DNA of 64,000 nucleotides from UBA6109 sp035366835 (GCA_035366835.1 DAOSIS010000016.1:1-64000); one strand, 5' to 3'. Positions 1 to 8,930 are shown, counted from the stretch's first letter. Made by a program: numbers and translations. Notes: generated by a model not told the origin, from the sequence alone.

Positions 1-1869
1 TCCCCCCTCGATCGGGGGGCTCTGAGAAAATTTCTCGGGGGGCGCGGCATCAACGGGAAGATATTGTTCGATTCCCTCCGCGCCGACACGGATCCTCTTG
101 GAGCGGAAAATCTGCTCATTTTCGGGACCGGCCCCCTGACGGCAACTCCCGGAGCCACCGGGCGATTCAATGCGACGTTTCTTTCTCCGTTGACGGGACT
201 GTTCGGAGATGCAAACTCGGGCGGCCATTGGGGCGCTGAGCTGAAATACGCCGGGTATGATGTCATCATCGTGCGCGGCAAGGCGGAGCGGCCGGTTTAC
301 CTTGAAATAGTAGACGATGAAGTCAATATCCGCGACGCGGCCGGCCTCTGGGGTCTGAATGTATGGGAAGCAACCGCAGTGATTCGAAAGCGGATGAACA
401 ATCCGAAGGTGCAGGTGCTGGCCATCGGGCAGGCGGGCGAAAAGCTCGTGCGCTTCGCTGCAATCATGTCCTCTATGTCGAGGGCCGCGGCAAGATGCGG
501 CGGCGGCGCCGTCATGGGTTCGAAGAATCTGAAGGCCATCGCCGTAAAAGGTTCCAAGAAGGTCAGGCTTGCAGACCCGCAAGGTATTGTGGACAACTTC
601 CGAAAGATCTATCAGGCCGTCACCTCCGACTATAAGTTCGGTTTCTATCCGCAATATGGAACATCCATCTTGACGGAGGGTCTCTATCCATTGGGCCTGA
701 TGCCTTTCTTCAACTTCCGTCAGACGCAGATGGAGGGAACCGTCGAGAAAATCGGCGGGCAGACATTTGTCGACAAGTTCCTGACGGGGAAGAAGGCGTG
801 CCATGGCTGCTTCCTGCACTGCGACCATACCTATCGGATTCCCGAGGGCAGGCACAAGGGAACGGAGGGACAGAAGGTCGAATGGGAAACCATCGTAGCC
901 TTCGGGCCGAGACTGGGCAGCCTCGACCTTGCCAACATCCTGGTCATGAACAATCTCGCCAACCAGTACGGGATGGATACGATCTCGACCGGAGGGAGCA
1001 TCAGCCTGGCCATCGATCTGTTCGAAAAGGGGATTCTCACGAAGGCCGATACGGACGGTATGGAATTGCGCTGGGGCGACCCGGACCTCCTGGTGGATCT
1101 CGTTCACAAGATCGCGCACCGGGAAGGTTTCGGGAACCTCCTTGCGGAGGGGGCCTTCCTGATGGCGCAGAAGATCGGCCGGGGCGCTGAGAAGCACGTG
1201 TACCATATGAAGGGGCTCGATCCTTCCACGGAAGAGGTCAGAGGCCACAAGGCGATCGCGCTGGCCTTTCATACGTCGACGAGGGGCGGCGATCATCTCC
1301 GGGGTCAACCGCCGGCGGAAATCGGGGGCTTCAGGGGCGTGGATCCGAAGATCATGGCGGAGCGCTTCGGTTCTCCGGATGTAGGAAACCCCCGGGTCTA
1401 CGATACGATCGGCAAGCCCCGCATGGTGAAGTGGTACCAGGACTTTGCGGCCCTTATCGATGCCATGGAGCTCTGCCGGTTCGGCACCTATTGGTCCCGC
1501 TTCCCGGTGGAGCATAAGGAATTCAGCGACATGCTTCGTTTTGCCACGGGCGAAATCTTCAGCCCCGAAGAACTGGCAACGATCGGGGAGAGAATCTGGA
1601 ACGTGGAGAGGGCCTTCAATCTCCGGCGGGGGTTCGGGCGCGAAAGCGATACGCCCTGCGAAAGACTTCAGAACGAAACGCTGAAAGGCGGGCCCCTCGA
1701 CGGCGAGCGGATTCACATCGACAAGTTCAACGAAATGCTGGATTCGTATTACGTCATCCGGGGATGGGACCGGAAAACGGGGAGACCGAAGCGGAGCAAA
1801 CTGAAGGCGCTGGATCTGGATGACGTCGCCGATGAGTTGGCCCGGCACGGCCAGGTTGTCGAGGAATAG
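1..1869 (+). CDS. aor: Tungsten/molybdenum aldehyde:ferredoxin oxidoreductase (5' end outside window)
   Basis: The frame is open from the first base and reads the family's N-terminal LGGRGINGK segment at nt 34-60, so the gene starts before the window; the TTG at 64 is not a real start. The family oxidises aldehydes to acids with ferredoxin, or runs in reverse on activated acids, using a bis-pterin W or Mo cofactor and one [4Fe-4S] cluster. The cluster ligands are visible: a CHGCFLHC (CxxCxxxC) set from nt 799 and a fourth Cys in ELCRFGTYW near nt 1474. Length fits the roughly 600-residue family. It is followed by a polyferredoxin in the same direction, the usual electron partner. Which aldehyde or acid it uses, and W versus Mo, cannot be read from the sequence. 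Confidence 0.95.
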   Translation, partial: SPLDRGALRKFLGGRGINGKILFDSLRADTDPLGAENLLIFGTGPLTATPGATGRFNATFLSPLTGLFGDANSGGHWGAELKYAGYDVIIVRGKAERPVYLEIVDDEVNIRDAAGLWGLNVWEATAVIRKRMNNPKVQVLAIGQAGEKLVRFAAIMSSMSRAAARCGGGAVMGSKNLKAIAVKGSKKVRLADPQGIVDNFRKIYQAVTSDYKFGFYPQYGTSILTEGLYPLGLMPFFNFRQTQMEGTVEKIGGQTFVDKFLTGKKACHGCFLHCDHTYRIPEGRHKGTEGQKVEWETIVAFGPRLGSLDLANILVMNNLANQYGMDTISTGGSISLAIDLFEKGILTKADTDGMELRWGDPDLLVDLVHKIAHREGFGNLLAEGAFLMAQKIGRGAEKHVYHMKGLDPSTEEVRGHKAIALAFHTSTRGGDHLRGQPPAEIGGFRGVDPKIMAERFGSPDVGNPRVYDTIGKPRMVKWYQDFAALIDAMELCRFGTYWSRFPVEHKEFSDMLRFATGEIFSPEELATIGERIWNVERAFNLRRGFGRESDTPCERLQNETLKGGPLDGERIHIDKFNEMLDSYYVIRGWDRKTGRPKRSKLKALDLDDVADELARHGQVVEE

Positions 1870-1982
1870 ATCGGCCTGCATCGGACAGGCCGGAAAGACG
1901 TTCGCCCTGCCCCATCGGCAGGGTGCCTGCAGAAACGGATATTTTCGGGCATTGGTTTTTAGGTCGCGGAGGTGCACTGGAA

Positions 1983-2468
1983 ATGAGTAAGATCCTGGTC
2001 CCTCATCCGGATTGTTGCACCGGTTGTGGATTGTGCGAATTGATGTGTTCCATGGCTCATACGGAAAGCTCCGATCCCGCGAGGTCAAGGATCCGAATCC
2101 TGAAAAGAGAGGAGCAGGGCTTCTTTCTTCAGACGGTTTGCCGGCAATGTGAAGATGCGGCCTGCATCGCCGCCTGCCCGGTTTCCGCTATCCATCGAAA
2201 CGCGGAGACGAGGGCCATCGAAATCGACGGTGAGGCATGCGTCCTGTGCGAAGAATGCGTCGCGGCATGTCCGTTCGGGGGGATCCATCTCGACGAGACG
2301 GACCAGAAAATCATTGCCTGCGATCTCTGCGGCGGCGACCCGAAGTGTGCCGAGTTCTGCGAGACCAAGGCAATCGAATACCTGGAAAAGGATCCTGCGG
2401 CGATACAGGGGAACCCCGATTCCGTGCGGGAGTTCCAAGAGCTTCTGAAAAGCCTGGAGAACTGCTGA
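1983..2468 (+). CDS. Four-cluster ferredoxin, likely AOR electron-transfer subunit
   Basis: A protein of about 161 residues built almost wholly of cysteine motifs: CCTGCGLCELMC at the N terminus, CRQCEDAACIAACP, CVLCEECVAACP and a C-terminal CDLCGGDPKCAEFC. This is the HycB/DmsB-like pattern of iron-sulfur subunits carrying up to four [4Fe-4S] clusters. I chose the ATG at 1983 because GGAGG at 1968-1972 precedes it at 10 nt and the product then starts just before the first motif; longer in-frame starts lack a ribosome site. It lies 113 nt after the AOR gene on the same strand, so the inferred role is to carry electrons between AOR and the ferredoxin or quinone pool. No catalytic domain is present. 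Confidence 0.88.
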   Translation: MSKILVPHPDCCTGCGLCELMCSMAHTESSDPARSRIRILKREEQGFFLQTVCRQCEDAACIAACPVSAIHRNAETRAIEIDGEACVLCEECVAACPFGGIHLDETDQKIIACDLCGGDPKCAEFCETKAIEYLEKDPAAIQGNPDSVREFQELLKSLENC

Positions 2469-2957
2469 GGACATTTCACGTTTCAACGGCCGCCGCTTCG
2501 CACCATGATCCGAAATATCGGCTGACCCGGCATACTTTTCCGCCGGGTACCTGTAGGAGCTGGCGTCCCTTGCCGGTCAGGTAGATCTCCCTGTTTCACA
2601 AAAGCCAACAAAACCCTTCATGGTGCGTCCGGGTCGATGACTGCGCATCGGGGCAATGGGTGGCAGCGATGCCCGGGCAACTGCAATCCGCTCGCTCTGG
2701 ACCGCGCCACCTTCTTCTTGCCTTTTCCAACCTGACGCGCCGCAACCGCTTTGACGGGACAGGCGTCGTCCCGCTGTTTTTCGGCGATTCAAAATCCAGC
2801 CAAGTAGGGAACGGAAATTCCGATTCGCGGCGCGGGGCCGATGCCGATAAGATCCGATTTTTCGCGGCGGGCTGCGGGCGGAACGAAGTGCTTGACAAAT
2901 CGTACAAATATTGAGACGGAACGTTTCACTTTTCGTACCTGTGATCAGGAGGCGGTC
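2469..2957. other. Gene-free stretch before the PrpR-like regulator
   Basis: 489 bases without a convincing gene on either strand. The only structure I can support is the palindrome at 2912-2928 close to the regulator start. A TTGACA at 2892-2897 has no acceptable -10 at 16-18 bp. I found no -24/-12 sigma-54 element. Confidence 0.5.
2912..2928. promoter_or_regulatory. Palindrome upstream of the sigma-54 activator
   Basis: TGAGACG-GAA-CGTTTCA: 7-bp arms with one mismatch and a 3-nt centre, ending 29 nt before the regulator ATG at 2958. Position and symmetry suggest an operator, perhaps autoregulatory. No second full copy is seen nearby, only a half site CGTTTCA at 2479-2485 just after the ferredoxin gene. 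Confidence 0.4.
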
Positions 2958-4877
2958 ATGCAGGGTGCAGAACTGAAGATCGGCGTCATCGTTTCAACCT
3001 TGTCGCTGCTCGAACAGATGAAGAAGATTGCGCAGGAACAGGGATTGAATCTGCACTGCGCATTCAAGGGACTGGAAGAGGCCATCGATGCCGGGAAAAA
3101 AATGGAGGCGGAGGGGGTGGATGTCATCATCAGCCGCCTCGGGACGGTGAAGATGCTTCGCGACAACCTTCACATACCCGTGTTGTCCATACCCCAGGCG
3201 TCCATCGATATTTTCAAGAGCTTCGTCGTGGCTTCCAAGAAAGGAAAGAAGATCATTCTGGCGACCTTCATGAATGAAATAGGGGGGATCGACGTGGTGG
3301 AGGAACTCCTCGGCATCAAGATCCACCAGGCCATATACACGGACATCGCATCCATGGAAAGCGCCATGCTCGCCGCCAAGAACCAGGGATACGATGTGGC
3401 GGTCGGGGGCGGCTTGACCATGCGGATCTGCCAGAAGCACGGTCTGAAATACGTGGAATTCGAAACCAACGAGGAAATCGTCGCCGCGGTCTTCGAAGAT
3501 GCGAAATCGGTCGCCTGGACCAACCGGGAGGAACAGAAGAAAGGGTACCGGTATCAGTGCATCATCGATGCGGCAACGGAAGGGATCATTGCGTTGGACG
3601 ATCAGGGGAGGATCAATGCCATCAATCAGGCGGCGAAGGATATCCTGAAAATCGATTCACCGGAAATCGTCGGTTCTCCGATCTCCAACTATCTGGGGGA
3701 AGCGCTTCTGCAGACGGTTCTGAATGCGAAGGAGCCGACCCAGAATCTGATCGAAAAGATCCACGGCGATCTGTTCGTGTTCAATCTTGCGCCGATGCAG
3801 ATGTACAACGAGCGCATGGGGAAGGTATTGACGATCAAGACCATCTCGAACGTCATCAAGGTGGAAAATGAGGTTCGGCGGAACCTCGCAAGGGGGCTGG
3901 TTGCGAAGTATCACATCAAGGATCTCGTCCATAAGAGCGTCGCCATTCAGGAGATTGTGCGCAGGGCGAGGAAATTCTCGCAAATCGACTCGACAGTACT
4001 GATCACAGGCGCTACGGGCACCGGGAAGGAGGTCTTGGCGCAATCCATCCACAATCTCAGCAGGAGGGCAAAGGCCCCTTTTGTCTCCGTAAACTGCGGT
4101 GCGTTTCCGGAACAGCTGCTGGAAAGCGAGCTGTTCGGATATGAAGAAGGCGCTTTCACCGGTTCGCGGAAAGGAGGGAAACCCGGTCTTATCGAACTTG
4201 CCCACAAGGGAACTTTCTTCCTGGATGAAATCGACAGCACGCCGACGAATGTGCAAACGCGCCTGCTGCGGGTGATTCAGGAAAGAGAGGTGATGAGGGT
4301 GGGGGCGGATCAGAAGATCCCCGTCGATATCCGGATCATTGCCGCGGCCAACCGGGATCTGGGCATATCGGTTCAGGAAGGGCGTTTCAGGGAGGACCTC
4401 TTCTTCCGGCTGAACGTGCTGCGCCTGGATATGCCGCCGCTGGCGGAAAGAAGAGACGACATTCCCGTCCTTCTCGACCACTACACGAATGTATTCTCGA
4501 ACAAATACAGAATCAGCCCCATCGTTTTGCCCGCTTCCTATATCCAGAAACTGACGATGTATTCTTGGCCCGGGAATGTCCGGCAGCTTCAGAATTTTGT
4601 GGAACGTCTGATCCTGTGCAGTAGCCTGAGCCCGCACAGCGACATCCTGGACGAGATTTACGAGGAATTGATTCAATATCCTGCGGCTGTCAATTCTGTG
4701 CAGGCTTTCCCCGAAGCCGCGTCATTGCGGCAGCAGATGAGGACGGCCAGGCAGGACCAGGAGTCGCTCATTATCCAGAAGATATTGGAGCGAACGAAAT
4801 TCTGCAAGACGAAGGCCGCAAGAGAGCTGGGCATCAGCAGAACCACGCTTTGGCGGAAATTGAAGGATATGGCTTGA
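2958..4877 (+). CDS. Sigma-54 activator with PrpR-type sensor and PAS domain
   Basis: About 639 residues. The N-terminal ~190 residues match the PrpR_N fold (a two-lobed sensor seen in the propionate regulator PrpR), followed by a PAS region (about 200-300), an AAA+ sigma-54 domain and a Fis-type helix-turn-helix. Visible motifs are Walker A GATGTGKE, the sigma-54 contact loop GAFTGS, Walker B GTFFLDEID, and the C-terminal TKAARELGISRTTLWRKLK. It should bind an enhancer and activate a -24/-12 promoter in response to a small ligand or redox cue. Start: ATG at 2958 with AGGAGG at 2947-2952. Downstream of AOR and its ferredoxin, it may control them, but the AOR promoter is outside the window, so the target is unproven. 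Confidence 0.9.
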   Translation: MQGAELKIGVIVSTLSLLEQMKKIAQEQGLNLHCAFKGLEEAIDAGKKMEAEGVDVIISRLGTVKMLRDNLHIPVLSIPQASIDIFKSFVVASKKGKKIILATFMNEIGGIDVVEELLGIKIHQAIYTDIASMESAMLAAKNQGYDVAVGGGLTMRICQKHGLKYVEFETNEEIVAAVFEDAKSVAWTNREEQKKGYRYQCIIDAATEGIIALDDQGRINAINQAAKDILKIDSPEIVGSPISNYLGEALLQTVLNAKEPTQNLIEKIHGDLFVFNLAPMQMYNERMGKVLTIKTISNVIKVENEVRRNLARGLVAKYHIKDLVHKSVAIQEIVRRARKFSQIDSTVLITGATGTGKEVLAQSIHNLSRRAKAPFVSVNCGAFPEQLLESELFGYEEGAFTGSRKGGKPGLIELAHKGTFFLDEIDSTPTNVQTRLLRVIQEREVMRVGADQKIPVDIRIIAAANRDLGISVQEGRFREDLFFRLNVLRLDMPPLAERRDDIPVLLDHYTNVFSNKYRISPIVLPASYIQKLTMYSWPGNVRQLQNFVERLILCSSLSPHSDILDEIYEELIQYPAAVNSVQAFPEAASLRQQMRTARQDQESLIIQKILERTKFCKTKAARELGISRTTLWRKLKDMA

Positions 4878-4955
4878 TGTCCCGGCACGGGGTCCCTTAT
4901 AATGAAAATCGTGCGATGAACCAGAGGGGGAGGGAAGGCGCCGTCGGGCCGGACC

Positions 4956-5177
4956 GTGGACAAGTTCAAGATGTGCGGCCTGAAAACGGCTGCAGGCCGG
5001 CACGTCGCTTCGCCTGTCCTGAAGATTGCGGGGCGCCATTACGAGTGCCGGATTGTCTGCAAGTCCGCCATGGATCCGGCGAACCTCGACAAGGAATACG
5101 ATGCGACCTTGTATCCCGAAAAGGATTACCATACCCTGTATTTTGGCGAGATCCTGGCCTGCTATGAAACCGACTGA
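4956..5177 (+). pseudogene. C-terminal remnant of a flavin reductase-like (flavoredoxin) protein
   Basis: A 73-codon frame opening at GTG 4956 reads like the last third of the FMN-binding flavin reductase family: an AGRHVASPVLKIAGRHYEC strand region and an ending HTLYFGEILACYE, which matches the family's conserved H-T-L-F-x-G-E tail. The FMN-binding N-terminal ~100 residues are missing and no matching coding sequence lies in the 78 nt between it and the preceding regulator gene. I read it as a truncated relic. A short, expressed stand-alone domain is possible but would lack the flavin site. Confidence 0.55.
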
Positions 5178-5270
5178 TCGTCGGAGGTCGGACTGTCCGG
5201 TTCATCGAGGTCCGCCGGAAGCGGCTCGCCGTACCCGAAAGCAGGAGACTGAACCCGTCGGAGAATGCCC

Positions 5271-6269
5271 ATGGACCCCGTCCAATCCCCCGAATCCATC
5301 CTGAAGCTCGCCCGGCAGTTCATGGAAAGCCGGATCCTCCTGTCCGCGGCTGAGATGAACCTCTTTTCCCTTCTGGAAGAACGGCCTTCCACCGCCGAAG
5401 ATCTTGCGGCACGGGTCAATGCAGACCGGCGGGCTCTGGCCGTTCTCCTCGACGCGCTGACGGCCATGGGCCTGCTGGCCAAGAAGGACGGCGCGTACCG
5501 ATGCGCCCCCGATGCGGCCCCGTTCCTGACCGACAAGAGCTCCCGGTCCGTCCTTCCCATGATCCTCCATGCGGCCCACTTGTGGGAGCGCTGGTCCGGC
5601 CTCACCGGGATCGTGGCGGGAACGGGTTCAGCCGAAGCCGCGGCATCTTCCGCCCGCACCGCAGATGAACTCCGTGCCTTCATCGGAGCCATGCACGTCG
5701 TCGGGATGTCCCTTGCGGAGAAGATCGCGGCGGCGGTGCAGCCTGGTCCGGCACGGAACCTGATCGACGTGGGCGGTGCTTCCGGAACCTACACCGTCGC
5801 CTTCCTCCGGGCCGCTCCCGAGATGAAGGCGACGCTTTTCGACAGACCCGCGGTCGTCGAAATCGCCCGCGATCGCCTCGCAAAGGCGGGGATGCTCGAC
5901 CGTGTCCGCCTTGAGGCCGGTAATTTCGACGAAGATGAACTCCCGGGCGGTCATGACCTGGCGCTTCTTTCCGCCATCATCCACCAGAACAGCCCCGGCC
6001 AGAACGTCGAGCTGTTCCGGAAGGTGCGGCGCGCCATGGTCCCGGGAGGCCGGATCGTCATCCGCGACCACGTCATGGAACCCGGCCGCACCACGCCCAG
6101 AGACGGCGCGATCTTCGCCGTCAACATGCTTGTGAATACGCCGGGAGGCTCCACCTACACCTTCGACGAGATCAAGGGGTGGCTAGAAGAAGCCGGATTT
6201 TCAAGGGTGCGGCTCCTCAAGCCCGGCGAGCACATGGACGCACTGATCGAAGCCTTCAAGTCCGGATGA
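5271..6269 (+). CDS. SAM-dependent O-methyltransferase, plant/bacterial class II type
   Basis: About 332 residues with the layout of acetylserotonin/hydroxyneurosporene-type methyltransferases: an N-terminal helical dimerisation domain with a winged-helix feel (residues ~10-90, ending in a GLLAKKDGAYRC segment) and a Rossmann SAM domain starting at LIDVGGASGTYT (motif I). IVIRDHVMEPG matches the later core strand. Of two adjacent ATGs, 5271 is preferred because GGAG at 5260-5263 sits 7 nt upstream of it but only 1 nt from the ATG at 5265. The neighbours give no pathway clue and the substrate is unknown. Family members methylate hydroxyls of aromatic or polyketide-like small molecules. Confidence 0.8.
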   Translation: MDPVQSPESILKLARQFMESRILLSAAEMNLFSLLEERPSTAEDLAARVNADRRALAVLLDALTAMGLLAKKDGAYRCAPDAAPFLTDKSSRSVLPMILHAAHLWERWSGLTGIVAGTGSAEAAASSARTADELRAFIGAMHVVGMSLAEKIAAAVQPGPARNLIDVGGASGTYTVAFLRAAPEMKATLFDRPAVVEIARDRLAKAGMLDRVRLEAGNFDEDELPGGHDLALLSAIIHQNSPGQNVELFRKVRRAMVPGGRIVIRDHVMEPGRTTPRDGAIFAVNMLVNTPGGSTYTFDEIKGWLEEAGFSRVRLLKPGEHMDALIEAFKSG

Positions 6270-6311
6270 CGCGACAGCGGAAGTGCATTGAAATGGTGAT
6301 GCAGGTCCGCC

Positions 6312-6797
6312 CTACTGGCTGTCCGACGACGGTTCCTGCTCGTAACGCATATAGGTCCCGGTGTCCGGCGTGTAGACGAGAACGCGCTTTTCCCCTTTCA
6401 TGACCAAAGCGGCTCTGGCCTCGGGTATGGCGTACCAGATCCCGATCGCCCTGCCTTCGTTGTCGAGAACGCGGAATCCATGCAGCGTGAGGTGCAACTC
6501 CGCCGCCTTCTTCTGCATTCCCCGAACCATCTCCTTGAGCGCCTCCGCCTTTTCGATCTGCTTCCAGAGATCGGACTCCAGGGTATATTCCTTGTTCAGC
6601 CCCAGCATCGCATTGGGATGGGCGTCCGAGCCGCTGGAGTAGTAGTTCAACTCCGGCCGGAACTCGAAGCGCTCGAAGGAGCGGGAAATCTCCCGGTCCG
6701 CCTGAAAGGATCCGCGCATCCTGAAGTCCGCACATCCGGCGAGCGCGAGGACGGTTAACAGCGCAGCGACGATGGTGGCCCGCGAAAATTCCGGCAT
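6312..6797 (-). CDS. Predicted lipoprotein of unknown function
   Basis: 161 residues. It begins with a lipoprotein signal: a short polar start, a hydrophobic stretch, and the lipobox LALAGC, so it should be exported and lipid-anchored at about Cys 22. The mature part is helical and charged in the middle, then beta-rich, with no motif I recognise. ATG at 6797 follows a GGAG ribosome site. It lies 34 nt downstream of the exported nitroreductase gene on the same strand, so the two are probably co-transcribed and may act in the same envelope compartment. Function unknown. Confidence 0.75.
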   Translation of the reverse strand: MPEFSRATIVAALLTVLALAGCADFRMRGSFQADREISRSFERFEFRPELNYYSSGSDAHPNAMLGLNKEYTLESDLWKQIEKAEALKEMVRGMQKKAAELHLTLHGFRVLDNEGRAIGIWYAIPEARAALVMKGEKRVLVYTPDTGTYMRYEQEPSSDSQ

Positions 6798-6831
6798 AGC
6801 CGTGTCTCCTTCCCAGCCGATCCCGTTTCCC

Positions 6832-7479
6832 CTATCCGGGGTAACCGACGGTCTGACCCATGAGAACCAATTGCCCGGGCCGAAGCCGGAGTATGGCGGC
6901 CATCCTGACCCCGTCGACGGACGTCCGCGCCACGACGGACAGGCCGGCCGCGGCGCCGTACAGATATACGTTCTGGGAGCAGTGCCCGGCATCGAGCGCC
7001 GCCGTGACGGCCCGGTCTTTCGGGTCTTTCACGAAATCCAATCTGGAGGTGTCGGAGACATAGATCAGGTTCAGGGGCGCAGTCCCCACGAAAGGCTGCG
7101 CACCGGCCTCGCTGCGGTAGTCGCCCCGGACCACGGGAAGAAGCTCGTGCGTCTTCGGCGCGTACAGGTAGACGCCTTCTTTCAGCACCGCGTAGATGTC
7201 CACGTCCTGCCTGTTCCTGGCCGAAGGGCTCGTGCGATTCCCCGTGTCCGGCCTGTTCACGCCGTTGGCGCACCACAGAAGGTTGGACAGATCCTGCAGG
7301 CTGAGCTGCTTCTCGGAAAAGGTCCTGCTGCTCCTGCGCTCCTTCAGCGTCTGCATGAGCGGTTTGTCTCTTTCCAGGAACGGGGCGGGCAGTTCCACGC
7401 CCTCGAAGCCTGCGGCAGAAGCTACTGGAGCTCCGGCGGAAAACAGAAGCAATGCAAGAATTGCGGCAGCGGTCTTCAT
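6832..7479 (-). CDS. Exported nitroreductase-fold (SagB/ThcOx-like) flavoprotein
   Basis: 215 residues: a cleavable signal peptide (MKTAAAILALLLFSAG... ending near ASAAG), then a nitroreductase-like domain with ERRSSRTFSEKQLSLQDLS (the flavin-phosphate arginines and serine at the start of the fold), LLWCANGVNR, and a C-terminal GAAAGLSVVARTSVDG region. Family members are FMN oxidoreductases; SagB/ThcOx relatives oxidise azolines, but this lone, secreted form has no YcaO partner here, so that role is not supported. A strong AGGAGG precedes ATG 7479. First gene of a two-gene unit with the lipoprotein below. How a periplasmic protein would receive FMN and electrons is an open point. Confidence 0.8.
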   Translation of the reverse strand: MKTAAAILALLLFSAGAPVASAAGFEGVELPAPFLERDKPLMQTLKERRSSRTFSEKQLSLQDLSNLLWCANGVNRPDTGNRTSPSARNRQDVDIYAVLKEGVYLYAPKTHELLPVVRGDYRSEAGAQPFVGTAPLNLIYVSDTSRLDFVKDPKDRAVTAALDAGHCSQNVYLYGAAAGLSVVARTSVDGVRMAAILRLRPGQLVLMGQTVGYPG

Positions 7480-7504
7480 GGCGACCTCCTTCAGGCGGCT
7501 GGAT

Positions 7505-7532
7505 GCCGGACCATTTTAATAAAATGCCCGGC
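7505..7532. promoter_or_regulatory. Inverted repeat upstream of the nitroreductase gene
   Basis: CATTTTA-A-TAAAATG at 7512-7526 is a perfect 7+1+7 palindrome, and GCCGG/CCGGC flank it at 7505-7509 and 7528-7532. It starts 26 nt upstream of the nitroreductase ATG. It could be an operator or an RNA hairpin in the 5' leader. The rest of the 363-nt gap 7480-7842 shows no gene. Confidence 0.35.
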
Positions 7533-7842
7533 AGCATTCAATACGGATCTCTCAAGGCGAATTGCCTCACAATAAATGTTACCGGGCGTTGAGGTTTTCA
7601 CGGGAAGGGGCGAGATCCTCCCGCTTTTCTGGGCGATACCCGCATGCCCCAAAGGACCGCATCTCTCCGACGGAGGCGATCCCGGCCTCGGGATCCAATT
7701 CGCCATAGGTCAAGCGCGAATCAACCATCTTCCGTCCGTCTTTCATCCTCTGCCCGATGGTTTTCCCGGCGCCGTGGAGTCTATGATCGTTCCAGTTTTG
7801 CGGCGGATCCCGAACTGCACGGCGGACGCGGAAGGAGGGAAC

Positions 7843-8250
7843 ATGGCTGTCAAGATCTTCGTGAATCTTCCCGTGAAGCACCTGGAGCGGTCCATGAAGT
7901 TCTTTGCGGAGCTCGGCTTCGAATTCGATCCCCGGTTCACGGACAAGACCGCTGCCTGCATGATCGTCTCGGACGACATATTCGTCATGCTGCTGACGGA
8001 AGAGAAATTCAAGACCTTCACCCCGAAGGAAATCTGCAACGCGGGGAAGTGCACGGAAGTGCTCGTATGCCTGACCTGCGAAGGCCGGGAGGAAGTCGAT
8101 GAGACGGTTCGCAAGGCGGTGGCAGCCGGCGGAAGGACCTACAGCGAGCCCAAGGACTACGGATTCATGTACCAGCACGGGTTCGAGGACTCTGATGGAC
8201 ACATCTGGGAACTGATCTTCATGGAACCCGAAGCATCGAATCAAGGCTAG
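7843..8250 (+). CDS. VOC (glyoxalase/bleomycin-resistance fold) family protein
   Basis: 135 residues of the small VOC family type: paired beta-alpha-beta-beta-beta modules with KIFVNLPVKHLERSMKFFAE at the start and GFEDSDGHIWELIFM at the end, the common D-x-D-G-H-x-W-E signature supplying a metal-binding Glu. Such proteins are typically small-molecule isomerases, hydrolases, lyases or binding proteins; substrate cannot be told. ATG 7843 follows AGGAGG closely. It stands alone, 101 nt before a response regulator gene. Confidence 0.85.
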   Translation: MAVKIFVNLPVKHLERSMKFFAELGFEFDPRFTDKTAACMIVSDDIFVMLLTEEKFKTFTPKEICNAGKCTEVLVCLTCEGREEVDETVRKAVAAGGRTYSEPKDYGFMYQHGFEDSDGHIWELIFMEPEASNQG

Positions 8251-8351
8251 AAAAGAACCGTCCGATCTCTCCCGCGGCGGTGGGGGGAATTTGTCATCGC
8301 TCCCCGCGCGGGCCGGATGACGGCGACACGGACACAACGAGGAGGCCCGAT

Positions 8352-8717
8352 ATGAAACTGCTGGTGGTCGATGATGACCCGGCTGTCTTGTCTATTCTCT
8401 CTGCTGCCATGAGGCTCTGCGGCCATGCGGTCGACACGGCCGGCGACGGTCTCGACGCCATCGATCTGCAGCTGAACAACGGGTATGACGCCGTCATCAC
8501 CGACGCCGACATGCCCGGAATGGACGGCTTCAAACTCTGCAGGTTCATGAAGGCTCAATTCCCGAACATCCGCGTCATTGGCATGAGCGGTGCCTGGGGC
8601 GAGAAGGCCTTTCGGAATGCCGGAGCGGATCTGTACGTTTCGAAGCCCTTCAACATCGTCGAATTGCAGAAGGCGGTCGAGAAGCTGCCCTCTTTTCCGG
8701 CATCGGAGGCGAATTGA
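8352..8717 (+). CDS. Stand-alone response-regulator receiver domain
   Basis: 121 residues that are nothing but a CheY-like receiver: acidic pocket DDD at residues 7-9, phospho-acceptor Asp 51 in VITDADMPGMDG, the conserved Ser in GMSGAW and the Lys in VSKPF. There is no output domain, so it must signal through protein contact or act as a phosphate relay or sink. Start ATG 8352 follows GAGGAGG. No histidine kinase is adjacent; the nearest one lies near 47.6 kb. A 16-bp perfect hairpin 60 nt downstream may end its transcript. Confidence 0.88.
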   Translation: MKLLVVDDDPAVLSILSAAMRLCGHAVDTAGDGLDAIDLQLNNGYDAVITDADMPGMDGFKLCRFMKAQFPNIRVIGMSGAWGEKAFRNAGADLYVSKPFNIVELQKAVEKLPSFPASEAN

Positions 8718-8777
8718 AGTGCGCGGCCGGGGCCGCAACCGAGAACAGGAAGTCAGCGAACCAAGGTAGCTCCCCAA

Positions 8778-8820
8778 AGCGCCATCCCGCCGCTGCAGGA
8801 CCGGGCGGCGGGATGGCGCT
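8778..8820. terminator. Perfect 16-bp hairpin after the receiver gene
   Basis: Arms 8778-8793 and 8805-8820 (AGCGCCATCCCGCCGC and its exact complement) with an 11-nt loop. There is no T-run after it, so termination would be Rho-assisted or the hairpin may protect RNA. It also marks the left edge of the integrase relic region. Confidence 0.45.
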
Positions 8821-8930
8821 CCCCCCTTACCCTGCCGCCCGCCGGCGGAGTTTGACCGTCAACGCGACATACGTCCGACGTTCCTGCAGCCGATCGGTTT
8901 ATCCTGGCATATACCACTTCAGCCCGGTAA

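Noticed and set aside
2661..2686. TGGCAG...TGCA as a sigma-54 promoter
   Set aside because: The GG and GC elements are not 10 bp apart, which sigma-54 promoters require.
2892..2920. TTGACA as the -35 of a promoter for the PrpR-like gene
   Set aside because: No acceptable -10 at 16-18 bp (GACGGA and neighbours).
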